A stretch of DNA of 64,000 bases from Geobacter sp. (GCA_009684525.1 WKKR01000002.1:1046027-1110026); one strand, 5' to 3'; counted from the stretch's first letter, positions 1 through 8,677 are shown. Notes: generated by a model not told the origin, from the sequence alone. Program-made: numbers and translations.

Positions 1-2
1 TC

Positions 3-284
3 ATCCCCCGTGAAATAGGCAAACGCACGGAGGGGACAATCCGTCTCGAATGGCGGCCGCTGGCGGCTCAGCTATGCATGCATCTGCTCCCGGCAGTAGC
101 GGGGGTTCTGCTGGCCGAACGGTTCATCCCCGGAACCGTCCTGCGCCTGCTCGCCGATTTCGCGCTGATCCTGGCCTATCTGGCGGTTTCGTGGCATCGC
201 TTCTCCCCCGAAATGAAGACCCTTCTGGGAGGTCTGCTGCCGAGGCCGCTTTCCGGGTTGCTGCAAAGGGGGGGGCCTCGATGA
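3..284 (+). CDS. C-terminal end of a membrane protein, probably a polysaccharide flippase (partial)
   Basis: The frame is open from the left edge of the window to a TGA at 282-284, so only about 93 C-terminal residues are visible. They hold at least one clear hydrophobic segment (around VLRLLADFALILAYLAV) and a basic end. The stop overlaps the ATG of the next glycosyltransferase (ATGA), so the two genes are translationally coupled. A short membrane tail directly ahead of three glycosyltransferases fits the end of a Wzx/MATE-type oligosaccharide flippase, but no diagnostic motif is left in the visible part. The assignment is from context only; another polytopic membrane protein such as a polymerase is possible. 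Confidence 0.5.
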   Translation: MPREIGKRTEGTIRLEWRPLAAQLCMHLLPAVAGVLLAERFIPGTVLRLLADFALILAYLAVSWHRFSPEMKTLLGGLLPRPLSGLLQRGGPR

Positions 285-1273
285 AACGGAGCCTGCCACT
301 GGTTTCCATCGGCATCCCCACGTTCAACAGCGCCCGGTTCCTCCAGGCAACCCTGGAGAGTATCGCTGCGCAGACATGGCCCAGCTGCGAGGTAATCGTC
401 AGCGACAATGCCTCGACTGACGAAACCCTGGCCATTGCCCGGCCCTTTGCCGAGCGCCACGGCTGGAGGCTACTTACCGGCGACTGCAACCGCGGGCCTT
501 TTGCCAACTGGAACAGGCTGATAGAGTCTGCACGCGGCGACTACCTGGCCATCTATCATGCCGACGATCTCTACGATCCCGGCATCGTGGCCGAGTCCGT
601 GGGGCTGCTCGAACGCAGCCCGAAAGTCGGCCTGGTCGGGACGCTGGCGACAGTCATTGACGGCTCGGGCAGGGAACAGTATCCTGTAACGCTTCCCAAA
701 GGGGTCGTGCTGGCGGAATCATACCGGTTTCCCGAGCTGTTTCGGGCCATTCTCGGCAACGGCGGCGACCGGATCGTCCTGGTCACGCCGTCCGTCATGG
801 TTCGCAGACAGCTCTACCTGGACCTGGGCGGATTCGACACGAGCGGCTCTTTCGGCTCTGCAGGCGATTACGAGATGTGGCTCAGGATAGCAGCCGTGCA
901 TCGGGTGGCGGTTATTCCCCGTCCCCTTGTCCGGTATAGGATTCACGAAGGGCAGGGGAGCGAGAGGGAGCTGCGCCGCAACCTGGAGTTACCCGACCTG
1001 CTGGCAGTCCTCGATGCGTATGCCGCACGGATCGACGATCCAGGGCTTCGCGACGAGTATGACCGTTACCGGCGGAGGACCTGCTTCAAGACAGCACTGA
1101 AGCAGAACTGCGCTGCGCAGTTCGACCGCAGCCGCATGACCTGCGGGCTCATACGTTCCGGGCGCTTTTTCCCGGCCGGGCTGATCCTCGGCCTGTGCAA
1201 CCGGTTGAGGATAAATCTCCGTTACTGGCCGGGACGACCATGGCCAAGCAGCATAGAATTGGGGAACGAATGA
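281..1273 (+). CDS. Family 2 glycosyltransferase
   Basis: Predicted cytoplasmic GT-A enzyme of 330 residues that would add a sugar from a nucleotide-sugar donor to a lipid-linked glycan. The N-terminus has the GT2 signature VSIGIPTFNSARFLQATL followed by VIVSDNASTDET, and the metal-binding acidic motif is in YHADDLYDP near residue 95. A GDYEMWLRIA stretch near residue 200 is typical of the acceptor half. The open frame extends upstream to position 50, but ATG 281 is chosen because the family's first beta strand begins right after it and it overlaps the upstream stop. The gene's own stop overlaps the next start (ATGA at 1270-1273), so it sits in an operon. Sugar specificity cannot be read from sequence. 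Confidence 0.85.
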   Translation: MKRSLPLVSIGIPTFNSARFLQATLESIAAQTWPSCEVIVSDNASTDETLAIARPFAERHGWRLLTGDCNRGPFANWNRLIESARGDYLAIYHADDLYDPGIVAESVGLLERSPKVGLVGTLATVIDGSGREQYPVTLPKGVVLAESYRFPELFRAILGNGGDRIVLVTPSVMVRRQLYLDLGGFDTSGSFGSAGDYEMWLRIAAVHRVAVIPRPLVRYRIHEGQGSERELRRNLELPDLLAVLDAYAARIDDPGLRDEYDRYRRRTCFKTALKQNCAAQFDRSRMTCGLIRSGRFFPAGLILGLCNRLRINLRYWPGRPWPSSIELGNE

Positions 1274-2349
1274 CCCGTCATCCGCTCAAGGTACTCTATA
1301 TGATTCACGATGCCCGCCGCGGCGGGGTGCAGTCGGTCATGCTCCGGGTCATTGCCGCCCTCGACAGGAGCCGGGTGGAGCCGGTGGTCCTCTTCCCCTT
1401 CGACGGCCCCTGCGCTGCGGAGCTGCGCCAGCAGGGGGTGACGGTGCATACCGGCGGTGACCAGACCCCTTTTTTCTGGCGGTTCAAGCGCTTTCTCATC
1501 ATTCCGCGCCTCATCGGGTATGCGCGGCAGGCGGACCTGGTCCACCTGAACAGCACGAAGCTGGTGCCGGCCGCCCTTGCGGTGAGCCTGGCCGGGGCGC
1601 GGACGGTCTTTCACCTCCACGAGCTGGCGGCACGGATCGGTCCGCTCCTGCGCGCCGTCATCGGCCGGGCCGACTGCGTCGCCTTCTGTTCGCAGACCTG
1701 CGCCGACCACTATGCCGACGTGGCAGCTCGACAGCGGCGTCTGCTCCTGAACGCCGTCGCCATTCCCGATCCTCTCCCGGAGCGGCGTGCCGCTGGTGTG
1801 CCGCGGGTGGTCATGATCGGCAGCATCAATGCCGGCAAGGGGCAGGACCTGCTGCTGGAGGCTTTTGCCCTGGTGCGGCAGCAGGCGGAACTCCACTTCT
1901 ACGGCAATGTCGGCCTGTCGGCCAAGGGATATGCAGAGGGGCTCAGGGAGCGGGCCAGGGAGCCGGAGCTGGCCGGCCGGGTCTATTTTCATCCCCCCAC
2001 CGACGATGTCGGCGGCGTACTTGCCGAAAGCGCGGTTCTGGTGCATACTTCGCGGCGCGAGTCGTTCGGCTTGGTGCTGGTCGAGGCAATGGCTGCCGGC
2101 CTGCCGGTGATCGCCCACGACCTGGAAGGGATGCGGGAGGTGGTGGACGACGGGGTCTGCGGCTATCTGGTGCAGCCGGGCGATTCTCCGGCCCTGGCGG
2201 AGCGGATCGACGTCCTGCTGGCCGACTCTGCGCTGCGGCAGCAGATGGGAAGTGCCGGGCGGGAGCTGGCGCGGCAGCGGTTCGACATCGCCAACCGGAT
2301 CAAAGACTACTATGCGCTGTACCACGAGCTTGCCGGGCGGGAGGCGTAA
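1270..2349 (+). CDS. Family 4 glycosyltransferase
   Basis: A 359-residue retaining GT-B glycosyltransferase. The N-terminal acceptor domain has the usual glycine-rich loop (RRGGVQSVMLRVIAAL). The C-terminal nucleotide-sugar domain carries the E-x7-E block in SRRESFGLVLVEAMAAGLPV at about residues 257-276. The longer frame opens at 1195, but ATG 1270 overlaps the previous stop and places the first beta strand (LKVLYMIHDARRGG) at the N-terminus as in the family. It belongs to the left-hand polysaccharide cluster and is followed by another GT4 gene after three bases. Substrate unknown. Confidence 0.85.
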   Translation: MTRHPLKVLYMIHDARRGGVQSVMLRVIAALDRSRVEPVVLFPFDGPCAAELRQQGVTVHTGGDQTPFFWRFKRFLIIPRLIGYARQADLVHLNSTKLVPAALAVSLAGARTVFHLHELAARIGPLLRAVIGRADCVAFCSQTCADHYADVAARQRRLLLNAVAIPDPLPERRAAGVPRVVMIGSINAGKGQDLLLEAFALVRQQAELHFYGNVGLSAKGYAEGLRERAREPELAGRVYFHPPTDDVGGVLAESAVLVHTSRRESFGLVLVEAMAAGLPVIAHDLEGMREVVDDGVCGYLVQPGDSPALAERIDVLLADSALRQQMGSAGRELARQRFDIANRIKDYYALYHELAGREA

Positions 2350-2352
2350 CGA

Positions 2353-3549
2353 GTGAAGATCGTCTTTCTGGCACCATTCGGCATTCGTCCCAAAGGGACC
2401 CTGATCGCCCGGATGCTCCCCCTGGCCGACGAGCTGCAGCGTCTCGGCCACCGGGTGACCATTGTCGCCCCTCCCTACACCAATCCCGAGGATTCCGGAG
2501 AGGTGGAGACGGTCAGGGGCGTGACGGTCAGGAACATCGCGCTGGGGGGGGCGCGGCGCATCGCAACCGCGCCGACACTCGCCTGGCGGATGTACCGGGC
2601 AGCACTGGCTGATGGGCCCGACCTGGTGCATCTCTTCAAGCCCAAGGGATATGGCGGCCTTGCAGCCATGGGGCTCGTTCTGTCCCGTCGCCTGGGGCTG
2701 CGCCAGCCGCATCTCTGTGTCGACATGGATGATTGGGAAGGGCGCGGCGGCATGAACGATCTGCACCCCTATTCCCCTGCGGAAAAGGCGCTCTTCCAGT
2801 TTCAGGAGGATTGGATACCCCGGCAGGCCCGCGCGGTTTCGGTGGCAAGCCGGGCGCTGCAGGCAAAGGCGTGGGGGATGGGGATCCAGCCCGAGCGGGT
2901 GCTCTACCTGCCGAACTGCGTGGAGGAGGTTCCTCGAGGGGACGGGCAGGCCGTTCGTCAGCGGCTGGGCATCCCTGCCGATGCGCCTGTTCTGCTCCTC
3001 TATACCCGGTTCTTCGAGTTCAGCCAGGAAAAGCTCCATTTCCTTTTTGCCGATATCTGCCGGCGGGTGCCGGGTGTCCGTTTCCTGGTCGCGGGCAAGG
3101 GGCGCAACAATGAAGAGGAGAGGCTCAGGGAGGTGGGCGATGTCATGGGATTTGCCGATGCCCTGGTCATGGCGGGATGGATCGAGCCGGCTGACATCCC
3201 TTCGTACCTGGCTGCCGGGGATGTGGCCCTCTACCCCTTTGCCGATACCCTGATCAACCGTTCCAAGTGTCCCGCCAAGCTGACGGAGCTGTTGCGGACC
3301 GGGGTAGCAGTGGTTGCCGACCGGGTAGGGCAGCTGGCAGAATACATAAAACCGGGTGTTTCGGGGATCGTCTGTGAACCGGACGACTGGCGGGAGATGG
3401 CCGATGCTGCGGTCTCCCTGCTTCTTGACCCTGCCCGGAGCACCGAACTCGGTGCTGCCGGCCGGCGTTACCTGCTGGAGCACTTTGCCTGGAAGGATCA
3501 TGCGGCCAGGCTTGCCGACTTCTATGTCAGTCATTGCGATGAAAGGTAG
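2353..3549 (+). CDS. Family 4 glycosyltransferase
   Basis: A 398-residue GT-B enzyme starting with GTG (MKIVFLAPFGIRPKGTL), three bases after the preceding stop. The N-terminal half has the RMLPLADELQRLGHRVT helix typical of GT4 acceptor domains. The C-terminal half has ADIPSYLAAGDVALYPFADT followed by CPAKLTELLRTGVAVVAD, a variant of the GT4 donor-site block in which the usual E-x7-E spacing is loose (residues about 275-325). It probably acts in the same glycan pathway as its neighbours. The divergent donor motif means the family call is firmer than any activity call. Confidence 0.8.
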   Translation: MKIVFLAPFGIRPKGTLIARMLPLADELQRLGHRVTIVAPPYTNPEDSGEVETVRGVTVRNIALGGARRIATAPTLAWRMYRAALADGPDLVHLFKPKGYGGLAAMGLVLSRRLGLRQPHLCVDMDDWEGRGGMNDLHPYSPAEKALFQFQEDWIPRQARAVSVASRALQAKAWGMGIQPERVLYLPNCVEEVPRGDGQAVRQRLGIPADAPVLLLYTRFFEFSQEKLHFLFADICRRVPGVRFLVAGKGRNNEEERLREVGDVMGFADALVMAGWIEPADIPSYLAAGDVALYPFADTLINRSKCPAKLTELLRTGVAVVADRVGQLAEYIKPGVSGIVCEPDDWREMADAAVSLLLDPARSTELGAAGRRYLLEHFAWKDHAARLADFYVSHCDER

Positions 3550-3630
3550 ATCGATGCCGATACGTGCGGGTGTGCATCCTGGTGCGGCTGGCTCCGGTAA
3601 CGCCGGGATCGACGAGTCTGGAGATTTTTC

Positions 3631-6063
3631 ATGAATGAGCGGAAAAAGGACCTGCTTGCCGTTGTCGCACTGCTGGTCCTCCTGATTCTCTTCTTTGCGC
3701 CGATCCTGTTCACCGACAAGGTCATCCGTGCTCCCGACATCATCAACGAGTTCTACTGGGGTGTTGTCGACATCTACAATGGCGGGCTGGCCAAGGCCCT
3801 CTCCATCGACCTTTCCTCGGCGGGATGGGACATCTACACCAACAGCGGGCAGACTGCCGAGGGGGGAGGGGCTTCGCAGCAGTTCCTCCTGCACCTGAAG
3901 CTCCTGTTTGCGCTGGTGCCGCCTCCGATGAGTGTCAGCTGGTGCATCGTGCTGCATCTCTTTTTCGGTGCCGCCGGCATCTATGCGTATTGCCGACTGA
4001 TCGGGACCAGCCGTGCGGCCGCTTTTCTGGGGGGGCTTGTCTTTGCCGTGGCCCCGGAGAACGCGTCACTGATCAATGCCGGTCATGTGATGAAGATTGC
4101 CACGATTTCCTATGCGCCCTGGGCATTCTATTTCTTTGAAAAGGGCTTCCGGACCCGGCGTGCCTTCTTTTTCCTCATGACCGGCTTTACCCTGGCCTTC
4201 CAGTTCTTCAACACGCACTGGCAGATCGCCTATTACACCTGTCTTGCTATCGCCGTTTATGCGCTGATCCGCCTCGTTGCCCAGCTTCGTCGCAAAGAGG
4301 AGACCCCTGGTGCGCTGACCCGCCTGCTGGGCCTGAACCTGCTGACACTGGTCTTCTTTCTGACAACGGTTTCCATTGCCCTGTTCCCGCTGGCCAACTG
4401 GTCCAAGGATACCAACCGGGGTGCTTACAGTGGAGCCAATGCAGGGAAGGGTGGGCTCGAAAGGGATGAGGCGATGTCATGGTCGCTGCCCCCCGAAGAG
4501 GTGGCAGCCTTCGCCATCCCCGGTCTTTTCGGTCTTTCACGCCAGGAAGGGGGAGAAAACCCCACCAATATCCGTGCCTATTACTGGGGGCGGATGAATT
4601 TCACCCAGACCGTGAGTTATATGGGGCTGCTTCCCTGGCTGCTGCTCCCCCTGCCCCTGCTCTTTCGCCGCGACCGCTACACCTGGATTGCGCTGGTTGC
4701 GGTTGTCGGGGGTATCGTCTTTTCCATGGGAAAGTACACCCCTGTCTATAATTTCCTCTTCGACTATTTCCCGGGGATCAACCGGTTCCGTGTGCCAAAA
4801 ATGATGCTGTTTGCCAGCGTGATGGGGCTGGGGGTTCTGGCGGCACGAGCCCTGGACTGCCTGCGCGATCCCGACTTGCGCAGAACGCCCGCATTCCGGC
4901 GATATGTGTGGGGGATTGCCGCCGTACCTCTTCTGTTGCTCGCCCTGGTTGCCGCAGAAGCGATCGGCAGGTCACACTGGATTGCCATGTTCAGGGAGCT
5001 TCTGGCACAGCCGACCCGTTTCGAGCAGGGGGACTTTCTCGTTGCGCAACGCTGGGATAACCTGGTCATGGAAACCGGCATTGCGGCTGGAGTCGCACTC
5101 CTCTGCTGCGCCGCGATCGCTGCCTTCTACCGGGGCCTGCTGTCCGCGAGGATACTGCTTTTGGTCCTGGCAGGGCTCTTTCTCATGGATGTCTGGCGGG
5201 TTGACGACAAGTTCATGTTCACGATCAAGGTCCCCGAACATGTCCGCGGCGTTCGCACCCCGGTCATCGAATTTCTCTCCTCGATACCGAAGGAATACCG
5301 GGTGCTGCCGATGGATGGTTCCGACCCGATGCAGTTCGTCAGCAACAAGATCCCGGTGATGTTCACGTCAAATGCTGTTCAGCAGCGGCGCTGGCAGGAG
5401 TTCCTCGACGCATTCGCCTTCAACTCGGCCATGCCGGACCTGATCAACCTGAAATATCTCATCTACGACCCGGCCAAGTACCAGGCTGAAAAAGGGGCAT
5501 TAGGTGAACGGTTCGTACCGGTCTACCAGTCCCCCGATGGCAGGCAGGTGGTCCTCGAAAACCGGAACGTCCTGCCGAAGGCATGGCTCGTCCCGTCCGT
5601 CGTGGAGGTTGCCGATCCGAACCAGCTCCTGGCGATGATGCAGAGCCCGGTCTTTGACCCGCGACGGATGGCGCTCGTCGAATCTCCCCCTTCGCTGCCG
5701 ATGCCGCCACCTGCCCAGGCCATGCAGTTCTCGCCCGGAACGGTCCAGTTGACGGGCTATGCGGGAGACCACATAACGCTGACCGTTTCGAATGGTGCTT
5801 CGGCCTTGCTGGTGCTGGGTGAAAAGTACTATCACGGCTGGAAGGCAACCGATAACGGGCAACAGGTAGAGATCGTCCCGGTGGACCATGTCCTGCGCGG
5901 GGTCTACCTGCCGCCCGGCGACCATCGGCTGGAGTTCCTCTTCGACCCCTGGCCGTTCAAGGTCGGCAAGTACCTGACCCTCTCCTCCTTTGCCGTATTC
6001 ATTGCGTTTCTCGGCTGGGAACTGCGTCGCATGATTGTGCAGCGGAGGCTGGGTGAAGGGTGA
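3631..6063 (+). CDS. YfhO-like large polytopic membrane protein
   Basis: An 810-residue integral membrane protein. A first transmembrane helix lies at about residues 8-28, then a periplasmic loop, then roughly ten further hydrophobic helices to about residue 520. A soluble, probably extracytoplasmic C-terminal domain follows (about 525-775), and there is one last helix near residue 785. This layout and the YYHGWKATDNG plus VYLPPGDHRLEF motifs near the end match the YfhO/DUF6044-type family, thought to include GT-C-like glycan-modifying enzymes. ATG 3631 follows an 82-base gap after the glycosyltransferase. Being last in the cluster it may modify a lipid-linked or surface glycan; the reaction is not known. 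Confidence 0.75.
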   Translation: MNERKKDLLAVVALLVLLILFFAPILFTDKVIRAPDIINEFYWGVVDIYNGGLAKALSIDLSSAGWDIYTNSGQTAEGGGASQQFLLHLKLLFALVPPPMSVSWCIVLHLFFGAAGIYAYCRLIGTSRAAAFLGGLVFAVAPENASLINAGHVMKIATISYAPWAFYFFEKGFRTRRAFFFLMTGFTLAFQFFNTHWQIAYYTCLAIAVYALIRLVAQLRRKEETPGALTRLLGLNLLTLVFFLTTVSIALFPLANWSKDTNRGAYSGANAGKGGLERDEAMSWSLPPEEVAAFAIPGLFGLSRQEGGENPTNIRAYYWGRMNFTQTVSYMGLLPWLLLPLPLLFRRDRYTWIALVAVVGGIVFSMGKYTPVYNFLFDYFPGINRFRVPKMMLFASVMGLGVLAARALDCLRDPDLRRTPAFRRYVWGIAAVPLLLLALVAAEAIGRSHWIAMFRELLAQPTRFEQGDFLVAQRWDNLVMETGIAAGVALLCCAAIAAFYRGLLSARILLLVLAGLFLMDVWRVDDKFMFTIKVPEHVRGVRTPVIEFLSSIPKEYRVLPMDGSDPMQFVSNKIPVMFTSNAVQQRRWQEFLDAFAFNSAMPDLINLKYLIYDPAKYQAEKGALGERFVPVYQSPDGRQVVLENRNVLPKAWLVPSVVEVADPNQLLAMMQSPVFDPRRMALVESPPSLPMPPPAQAMQFSPGTVQLTGYAGDHITLTVSNGASALLVLGEKYYHGWKATDNGQQVEIVPVDHVLRGVYLPPGDHRLEFLFDPWPFKVGKYLTLSSFAVFIAFLGWELRRMIVQRRLGEG

Positions 6064-6778
6064 GGAGACCATCGACGAGCTGCGGCGCTACGGGCTCCGG
6101 CTGATCCAGCCCCGCGACGGCTACCGCTTTTCCCTCGACCCGCTGCTTTTGTGCGCCTTTGCCGCGAAATGCGCTGGGGAGACCGCCATTGACCTGGGGG
6201 CCGGCTGCGGGGTGATGCCGCTGGTCCTGGCCCGCCGCTACGGCATCGGCCGGGCGGTCGGGGTGGAGAGCCAGCAGCCGATGGCTGCACTGGCGGCGCG
6301 GAACGTGGTGCTGAACAGCCTCGAAGGGCGCGTTGACATCGTTGCCGACGACATTCTGCAACTGCGCCGCCGGTTTCCCGTCTCTTCCTTCGACCTGGTG
6401 GTGTCGAACCCCCCCTACCGCCGCCCCGGCACCGGCCGGGTGAGCCCCCGTCCCGGCCGCGACCTGGCCCGCCATGAATCCACGGCAGGTCTCGCCGATT
6501 TCCTCTCCGCGGCCAAGTACCTGGTGCGGCCCGGCGGCAGCATCTGCTTCATCTACCACCCGTCGCGGCTGGGCGAATTCATGGCTGCCAGCCGGGAGCT
6601 GAAGCTGGCGCCCGCACGGCTCCGGATGGTGCACGGCACCCTTGCCGCCGAGGCGCGGATGTTTCTTGTCGAACTGGTCAAGGGGCGAAAAGGAGAGCTG
6701 ACGGTGGAACCGCCACTCATTATCTACGGAGACGATGGCGGCTATGGGGCTGAGGCGGAGGAGATCCTGGGGGGGTAA
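6053..6778 (+). CDS. TrmN6/YfiC-like tRNA1(Val) adenine-N6 methyltransferase
   Basis: A class I SAM-dependent methyltransferase of 241 residues. The SAM-binding loop is DLGAGCGVMPLVLARRYG at about residues 46-63, and the catalytic N6-adenine/glutamine-type motif NPPY is in LVVSNPPYRRPG near residue 120. The FSLDPLLLCAFA segment just before the SAM loop is characteristic of the YfiC/TrmN6 family, which methylates A37 of tRNA-Val. The open frame begins at 6035; GTG 6053 is preferred because a GGAGG lies just upstream and homologues begin near EETIDELRRYGLRL. It overlaps the 3' end of the YfhO-like gene by 11 bases. A PrmC-like protein methyltransferase is the less likely alternative. Confidence 0.8.
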   Translation: MKGEETIDELRRYGLRLIQPRDGYRFSLDPLLLCAFAAKCAGETAIDLGAGCGVMPLVLARRYGIGRAVGVESQQPMAALAARNVVLNSLEGRVDIVADDILQLRRRFPVSSFDLVVSNPPYRRPGTGRVSPRPGRDLARHESTAGLADFLSAAKYLVRPGGSICFIYHPSRLGEFMAASRELKLAPARLRMVHGTLAAEARMFLVELVKGRKGELTVEPPLIIYGDDGGYGAEAEEILGG

Positions 6779-6783
6779 AAGGC

Positions 6784-6836
6784 GGAGGACTGGAGGACTG
6801 GAGGACTGGAGGACTGGAGGACTGGAGGACTGGAGG
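6784..6836 (+). repeat. Six-copy tandem octamer repeat (GGAGGACT)
   Basis: Six perfect head-to-tail copies of the 8-mer GGAGGACT run from 6784 to 6831, followed by a partial seventh (GGAGG). The array fills the short space between two convergent genes, the TrmN6-like methyltransferase and the DciA-like gene. Perfect repetition suggests recent slippage and likely length variation between strains. Confidence 0.95.
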
Positions 6837-6841
6837 GGCGG

Positions 6842-7333
6842 CTATTCGTCTCCTGCCGGTTCGCTGGCCAGGTGGCGAGTGAAAAGCGTTGCCAGTGCCT
6901 TGCGGACGACGGGATCGCTCAATTCGGCAGTGGCCCGGTCGATCTGGGCCGTTTCTTCCGGGGTGAGACGGCGCTGTCTGCGCCGGCGCCGGGGCGTGGC
7001 CTGTGCGTCCGGACGGGCAGGATTGCCGCTCTTCAGGTAGATATCCTGGACCAGCGGTTCACCCAAGAGGGCGTTCAGCTTGCCGCGCAGGTCGGCCTTG
7101 AGGAAATTGAGCTGCTGGAGCCAGGGGGCGCTGGCAACGGTGACGGTGAGGATCCCGTTGCGGATGGCCGCCGGTTGGGCACGGGAGGCGATCTGCGGGC
7201 CGACTGCCTCGTCCCAGATCCGCCAGATCTCCGCTTCCCGGAGCCGCTGCGCTGCGGGCGTCCCCTGGAGGGCCGACGCGAGCAGCTCGCCGACCGGGGT
7301 GGGGCGACCTTTCCGCTTCCGGCCCCTAGCCAC
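6842..7333 (-). CDS. DUF721/DciA-like protein
   Basis: A 163-residue basic cytoplasmic protein. Residues about 10-105 match the DUF721 fold: a leading helix (PVGELLASAL), a W-rich strand pair (IWRIWDEAVGPQIAS, APWLQQLNFLKADLRGKL). A very basic linker with an arginine run (ATPRRRRRQRRL) follows, then a helical tail. Members of this family include DciA, which helps load the replicative helicase DnaB in bacteria without DnaC. The start is GTG 7333, overlapping the 3' end of the upstream small membrane protein by 8 bases, so the two are co-transcribed. Whether this copy is the helicase loader cannot be shown from this window alone. Confidence 0.75.
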   Translation of the reverse strand: MARGRKRKGRPTPVGELLASALQGTPAAQRLREAEIWRIWDEAVGPQIASRAQPAAIRNGILTVTVASAPWLQQLNFLKADLRGKLNALLGEPLVQDIYLKSGNPARPDAQATPRRRRRQRRLTPEETAQIDRATAELSDPVVRKALATLFTRHLASEPAGDE

Positions 7334-7583
7334 TCCGTTTCATCCTCTTGTTGATGGTCCCTCCCAGGAACTGGCCGACAAAGGCGCTGCCAAGGGTGAT
7401 CGGGATGAAGTGCCAGCTGAAACCTGCTTTGACCCGCAGATAAATTATGATAGGTATGGAGATATGAACATAGAAATACCAGGCAAAGGTGAATTTCTCG
7501 CAGTTTTGACGGAGATAGCCGAAGGGCAGGTTGATGAGCAGCGCCAGGACCGTCACACCCAGCAGTTTGTACAGGGGATTCAT
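7326..7583 (-). CDS. Small membrane protein, function unknown
   Basis: About 85 residues (MNPLYKLLGVTVLALLINLP...) with two or three hydrophobic helices and a strongly basic end (INKRMKRSG). ATG 7583 is chosen over the in-frame ATG at 7601 because a GAGG lies about 5 bases upstream of it. It overlaps the start of the DciA-like gene by 8 bases and so shares its transcript. No family was recognised. A small inner-membrane protein upstream of a DUF721 gene could be conserved in the order, but that is not tested here. Confidence 0.65.
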   Translation of the reverse strand: MNPLYKLLGVTVLALLINLPFGYLRQNCEKFTFAWYFYVHISIPIIIYLRVKAGFSWHFIPITLGSAFVGQFLGGTINKRMKRSG

Positions 7584-7698
7584 GTCGACCTCTTCCGGCA
7601 TAGTATGCTGTTTCTGCGGGGTTTGTCAATGAACCAGGTTCATGAGTGCCTCTGTCTTTGGCCGGGTTCGGCTGCCGGGCCGGTGAGGAGGTAAGCGA

Positions 7699-7965
7699 AT
7701 GGTTGCCGATGGCGATTACGTGGCCGTGTTCCACTCCATTCACCGGGTGATGAAGGCCGAGAAACTATTGAAGGGGCTGCGGTTTGCCGTGCTGCTGATC
7801 CCGGCTCCCCGGGTCCTTTCCTCGGATTGCGGGCTGGCACTGCGCTATGCACCGGGTGACCGCGAAGCGGTGGAACGGGCCCTGGTCGATGCCTCCCTGG
7901 CGCCGGTGGAGATATTCGTCAAGCAGGGCGATACCTACGTGGCCGTGGAACCGACCGAAACATGA
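7699..7965 (+). CDS. DUF3343 putative Se/S carrier-like protein
   Basis: An 88-residue soluble protein (MVADGDYVAVFHSIHRVMKAEKLLK...) with a strong GAGGAGG ribosome site. It matches the DUF3343 family in length and in the pattern VFHSIHRVMKAEKLL, IPAPRVLSSDCGLALRY, with a single conserved cysteine in SSDCG near residue 43. Members are annotated as putative selenium/sulfur carrier-like proteins. They are repeatedly found next to yedF, as here (32 bases upstream of it). The likely role is sulfur or selenium handling with YedF for selenoprotein or Se-cofactor synthesis; this is inferred from neighbourhood and family. Confidence 0.8.
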   Translation: MVADGDYVAVFHSIHRVMKAEKLLKGLRFAVLLIPAPRVLSSDCGLALRYAPGDREAVERALVDASLAPVEIFVKQGDTYVAVEPTET

Positions 7966-7997
7966 ATCTCTGCATATTACACCTGGAGGAGTGACCG

Positions 7998-8585
7998 ATG
8001 AAAACCCTGGATTGTCGCAACATGGCCTGTCCGCTGCCGGTGGTGAGCGTGAAACGGGCTCTGGAGGAAGCTGCCGGCGAAATGGTGCGGGTACTGCTCG
8101 ATGCAGGTCCGCCGCGGGAGAATGTGACCCGCTTTGCCGTCAACCGTGGCTACGCGGTGGCTGAGGAGCCGGTGGACGGCGGCTATGCATTGACCATCGG
8201 CTCGGGTGAAAGGGCGCCACAGGTCGAGGAGGAGAAGGGGGCGAAGAGCGGCCCGACCGTGATGCTCGTTTCGTCCGACCGGATGGGGGAGGGGGCGGAC
8301 GAACTGGGCCGGCTCCTGATGAAGAATTTCATCATCACCCTGCTCGATCTGGACGTGCTTCCCGACCGGATCTTCTTCGTCAATAGCGGGGTGCTGCTGA
8401 CCAGCGAGGGGTCCGAGGTGCTCGACGCCCTGGAGCGGCTTGGCAACCGCGGGGTCGAGGTCTTCTCCTGCGGGGTCTGCCTCGATTTCTTCCACTGCAA
8501 GGAGAAGCTCAGGGCAGGGGCCGTCACCAATATGTTCACCATCGCCGAGAGCCTGATGAAGGCCGGACTGGTGGTAAAGCCCTGA
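7998..8585 (+). CDS. yedF: Selenium metabolism protein YedF (TusA domain plus DsrE-like domain)
   Basis: A 195-residue two-domain protein. Residues 1-70 form a TusA-like sulfurtransferase domain with the hallmark CPxP motif (NMACPLPVV, Cys11). Residues about 90-195 form a DsrE/DsrF-like domain (TVMLVSSDRMGEGADELGR) with two cysteines in SCGVCLDFFHC near residues 155-162. This architecture is that of YedF, which accompanies selenium-utilisation genes in many anaerobes. The gene has a GGAGG site and follows a DUF3343 gene in an apparent two-gene operon. It probably relays sulfur or selenium on thiols; the acceptor is unknown. Confidence 0.85.
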   Translation: MKTLDCRNMACPLPVVSVKRALEEAAGEMVRVLLDAGPPRENVTRFAVNRGYAVAEEPVDGGYALTIGSGERAPQVEEEKGAKSGPTVMLVSSDRMGEGADELGRLLMKNFIITLLDLDVLPDRIFFVNSGVLLTSEGSEVLDALERLGNRGVEVFSCGVCLDFFHCKEKLRAGAVTNMFTIAESLMKAGLVVKP

Positions 8586-8647
8586 GTCGGGGGCTGCGAT
8601 CTCCCCATGGGTGCGGCGGAAGAAGAAGCGAAACGCTGTTTTTTCCA

Positions 8648-8677
8648 TTGACAAGGGCTGACGGGAGCCCGTAAAAT
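8648..8677 (+). promoter_or_regulatory. Sigma-70-type promoter for leuB
   Basis: A perfect -35 box TTGACA (8648-8653), an 18-base spacer and a -10 box TAAAAT (8672-8677) lie 38 bases ahead of the leuB start. This is one of the best housekeeping-type promoters in the window. Confidence 0.7.

Noticed and set aside
50..280. N-terminal extension of the GT2 gene
   Set aside because: It overlaps the upstream membrane-protein gene in another frame; homologues start at the MKRSLPLVSIGIP segment, and the ATGA overlap at 281 is typical of this operon.
3554..3634. Possible 26-codon gene between the GT4 and YfhO-like genes
   Set aside because: No ribosome site of note and no recognisable product; the stop overlaps the next start, which is weak support only.
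1222..3957. A 911-codon open frame on the minus strand across the glycosyltransferase genes
   Set aside because: It is antisense to three coherent genes with full GT motifs, is rich in His/Pro/Arg as antisense frames in high-GC DNA are, and has no recognisable domain.
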